Part shown: positions 63,402 to 64,000 of the stretch, piece by piece
Layout: each line of letters opens with the position of its first letter
Numbering within the stretch: position 1 is the stretch's first letter
NCBI GenBank assembly: GCA_020250125.1
Contig: JADCEL010000028.1
Span: forward strand, 1-64,000
Length of the DNA stretch: 64,000 nucleotides
Reading direction: 5' to 3'
From: Rhodobacter sp.
Lineage (GTDB): Bacteria; Pseudomonadota; Alphaproteobacteria; Rhodobacterales; Rhodobacteraceae
The notes under the pieces: model-generated
The model's input: the letters and a program-made list of their open reading frames with translations, nothing else
Databases searched by the model: none
What the model was told of the DNA's origin: nothing
Translations under genes and position numbers: made by a program

Positions 63402-63923
63402 GTGTCGGAGAGTTTCAGAGGCGAACTCATCCAGAAGGTTGACAACAAGGCGCGGGTTTCCATCCCGGCAGCCTTCCGCCGTGTTCTTCAGGAAGGCGAT
63501 CCGAAAGCTTCCGAAAAAGTCGGCGCAAGGATTGTGATCGTCTATGGCGGCCCGGGGCGCAAATTTGCTGAATGCTATAGCTATGCCGGAAGTGAAGACC
63601 TGGCAAGCAAGATTGCCTTGCATCCCGAAGGTTCAAGAGAACGGATCAACCTGACGAACAACCTGATTACAAAGTCGGCCATCATCGAGCTTGATCTGGA
63701 CGGTCGCCTTGTTCTGCCGCCCCAGGTGCGCCAGAAGATCGGCGTGACGCCGGACGACCTGACAACCGGTTTCGACGCGGTTTTTGCAGGCACGCTGACC
63801 ACGTTCCAGATCTGGAAGCGCGAGGTCTATGACGCGGAAACTGCGACGCTGGACCAGGATGGCATGGAATCGCTGGATGGCGCGCTTGACATTCTGGCCC
63901 TGCTGCACCGTCCGGCGGTGTGA
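63402..63923 (+). CDS. mraZ: Transcriptional regulator MraZ
   Basis: A 173-residue protein with two AbrB-like MraZ repeats. The first is FRGELIQKVDNKARVSIPAAFR and the second is IIELDLDGRLVLPPQVRQKI. GTG at 63402 was taken as start because the family N-terminus (SESFRGE) begins there; GAGGAG lies 10 bp upstream. MraZ represses the division and cell-wall cluster it leads. The next gene, rsmH, starts 2 bp after the stop. Confidence 0.95.
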   Translation: MSESFRGELIQKVDNKARVSIPAAFRRVLQEGDPKASEKVGARIVIVYGGPGRKFAECYSYAGSEDLASKIALHPEGSRERINLTNNLITKSAIIELDLDGRLVLPPQVRQKIGVTPDDLTTGFDAVFAGTLTTFQIWKREVYDAETATLDQDGMESLDGALDILALLHRPAV

Positions 63924-63925
63924 CC

Positions 63926-64000
63926 ATGGCGCAAACCGGCCTGGCTGATACCCGTCTGCCGCATACGCCGGTGCTGCTGGGCCCGCTGCTTGCCGCAGTG
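63926..64000 (+). CDS. rsmH: 16S rRNA (cytosine-1402) methyltransferase, 5' part only
   Basis: The first 25 codons of rsmH (mraW) before the window ends. It begins MAQTGLADTRLPHTPVLLGP; the phrase PHTPVLLGPLLAA is the conserved RsmH N-terminus. It follows mraZ by 2 bp, the standard dcw order. Confidence 0.93.
   Translation, partial: MAQTGLADTRLPHTPVLLGPLLAAV

Noticed and set aside
62930-63442. Plus-strand frame of 170 codons before mraZ
   Set aside because: It overlaps mraZ and the leader hairpins, and its sequence shows no family features or codon bias. The stretch is better explained as promoter plus structured leader RNA.

Overview
The window is high-GC DNA from an alphaproteobacterium, most likely the Rhodobacteraceae/Paracoccaceae (Rhodobacter–Gemmobacter–Tabrizicola type). 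This rests on several things seen in the sequence: very strong G/C third positions, the hisA-hisF-hisE order, a 7Fe ferredoxin followed by a CarD-type regulator, two DUF1127 proteins, a class II tRNA-Tyr, an alpha-type RNase P RNA, and a mraZ-rsmH start of the division cluster. I see no insertion sequence, prophage or CRISPR array. Nearly everything looks like core or family-core chromosome.

Layout. 1–9 kb: hydrolase/SCP2 pair, TPR protein, Suv3-like helicase with an S4 RNA-binding protein, ferredoxin, CarD, and divergent cobS/cobT. 9–19.6 kb: a huge membrane-anchored protein with secretion-like ends, a SIMPL protein, metY, an Lrp/LysE pair, a dimethylarginine hydrolase-like enzyme, tRNA-Tyr, a 23S rRNA methyltransferase, a CoA-binding protein and hisAFE. 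20–32 kb: VOC-bicupin protein, maeB overlapping a LAS-type peptidase gene, an NtrC-type regulator, NAD kinase, glyA, an enolase-superfamily enzyme and a PLP dehydratase/hydrolase pair. 32–39 kb: ABC exporter, acyl-CoA synthetase, dtd-pfkB and purC. 39–46.7 kb: a compact minus-strand envelope or stress operon (27-aa membrane peptide, XpaC, TelA, DUF2927 lipoprotein, DUF6338 protein, 57-aa protein, SPFH/GYF protein, zinc-ribbon protein) facing a convergent zinc-ribbon paralogue. 46.8–54.6 kb: rluB, tadA, ceramidase-like protein, gatCA, excalibur lipoprotein, amidase, rnpB, rpmG and an acetyltransferase. 54.6–64 kb: Bax-inhibitor protein behind a heat-shock-type promoter, DUF1127, LysR/quinone reductase, XRE regulator, histidinol phosphatase, 8-oxoguanine deaminase, a DUF1127 gene followed by apparent CcsR/'cuckoo' small RNAs, apbC, and the start of the dcw cluster with an UpsM-like leader.

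Most distinctive points. (1) The eight-gene SPFH/TelA/XpaC/zinc-ribbon operon is bound together by very short gaps and two very small genes; its parts recall the pspA-ydjGHI membrane-stress neighbourhood of Bacillus, but its job is not established. (2) Two tandem two-hairpin RNA units on the minus strand directly follow a DUF1127 gene. The first unit exposes perfect CUCCUCC anti-Shine-Dalgarno loops. (3) A ~270–310 bp intergenic repeat occurs twice, both times between convergent genes and starting 10–11 bp after a stop codon. (4) An 18-bp perfect palindrome lies in front of maeB. All functional assignments are from motif recognition by eye; no database search was run.
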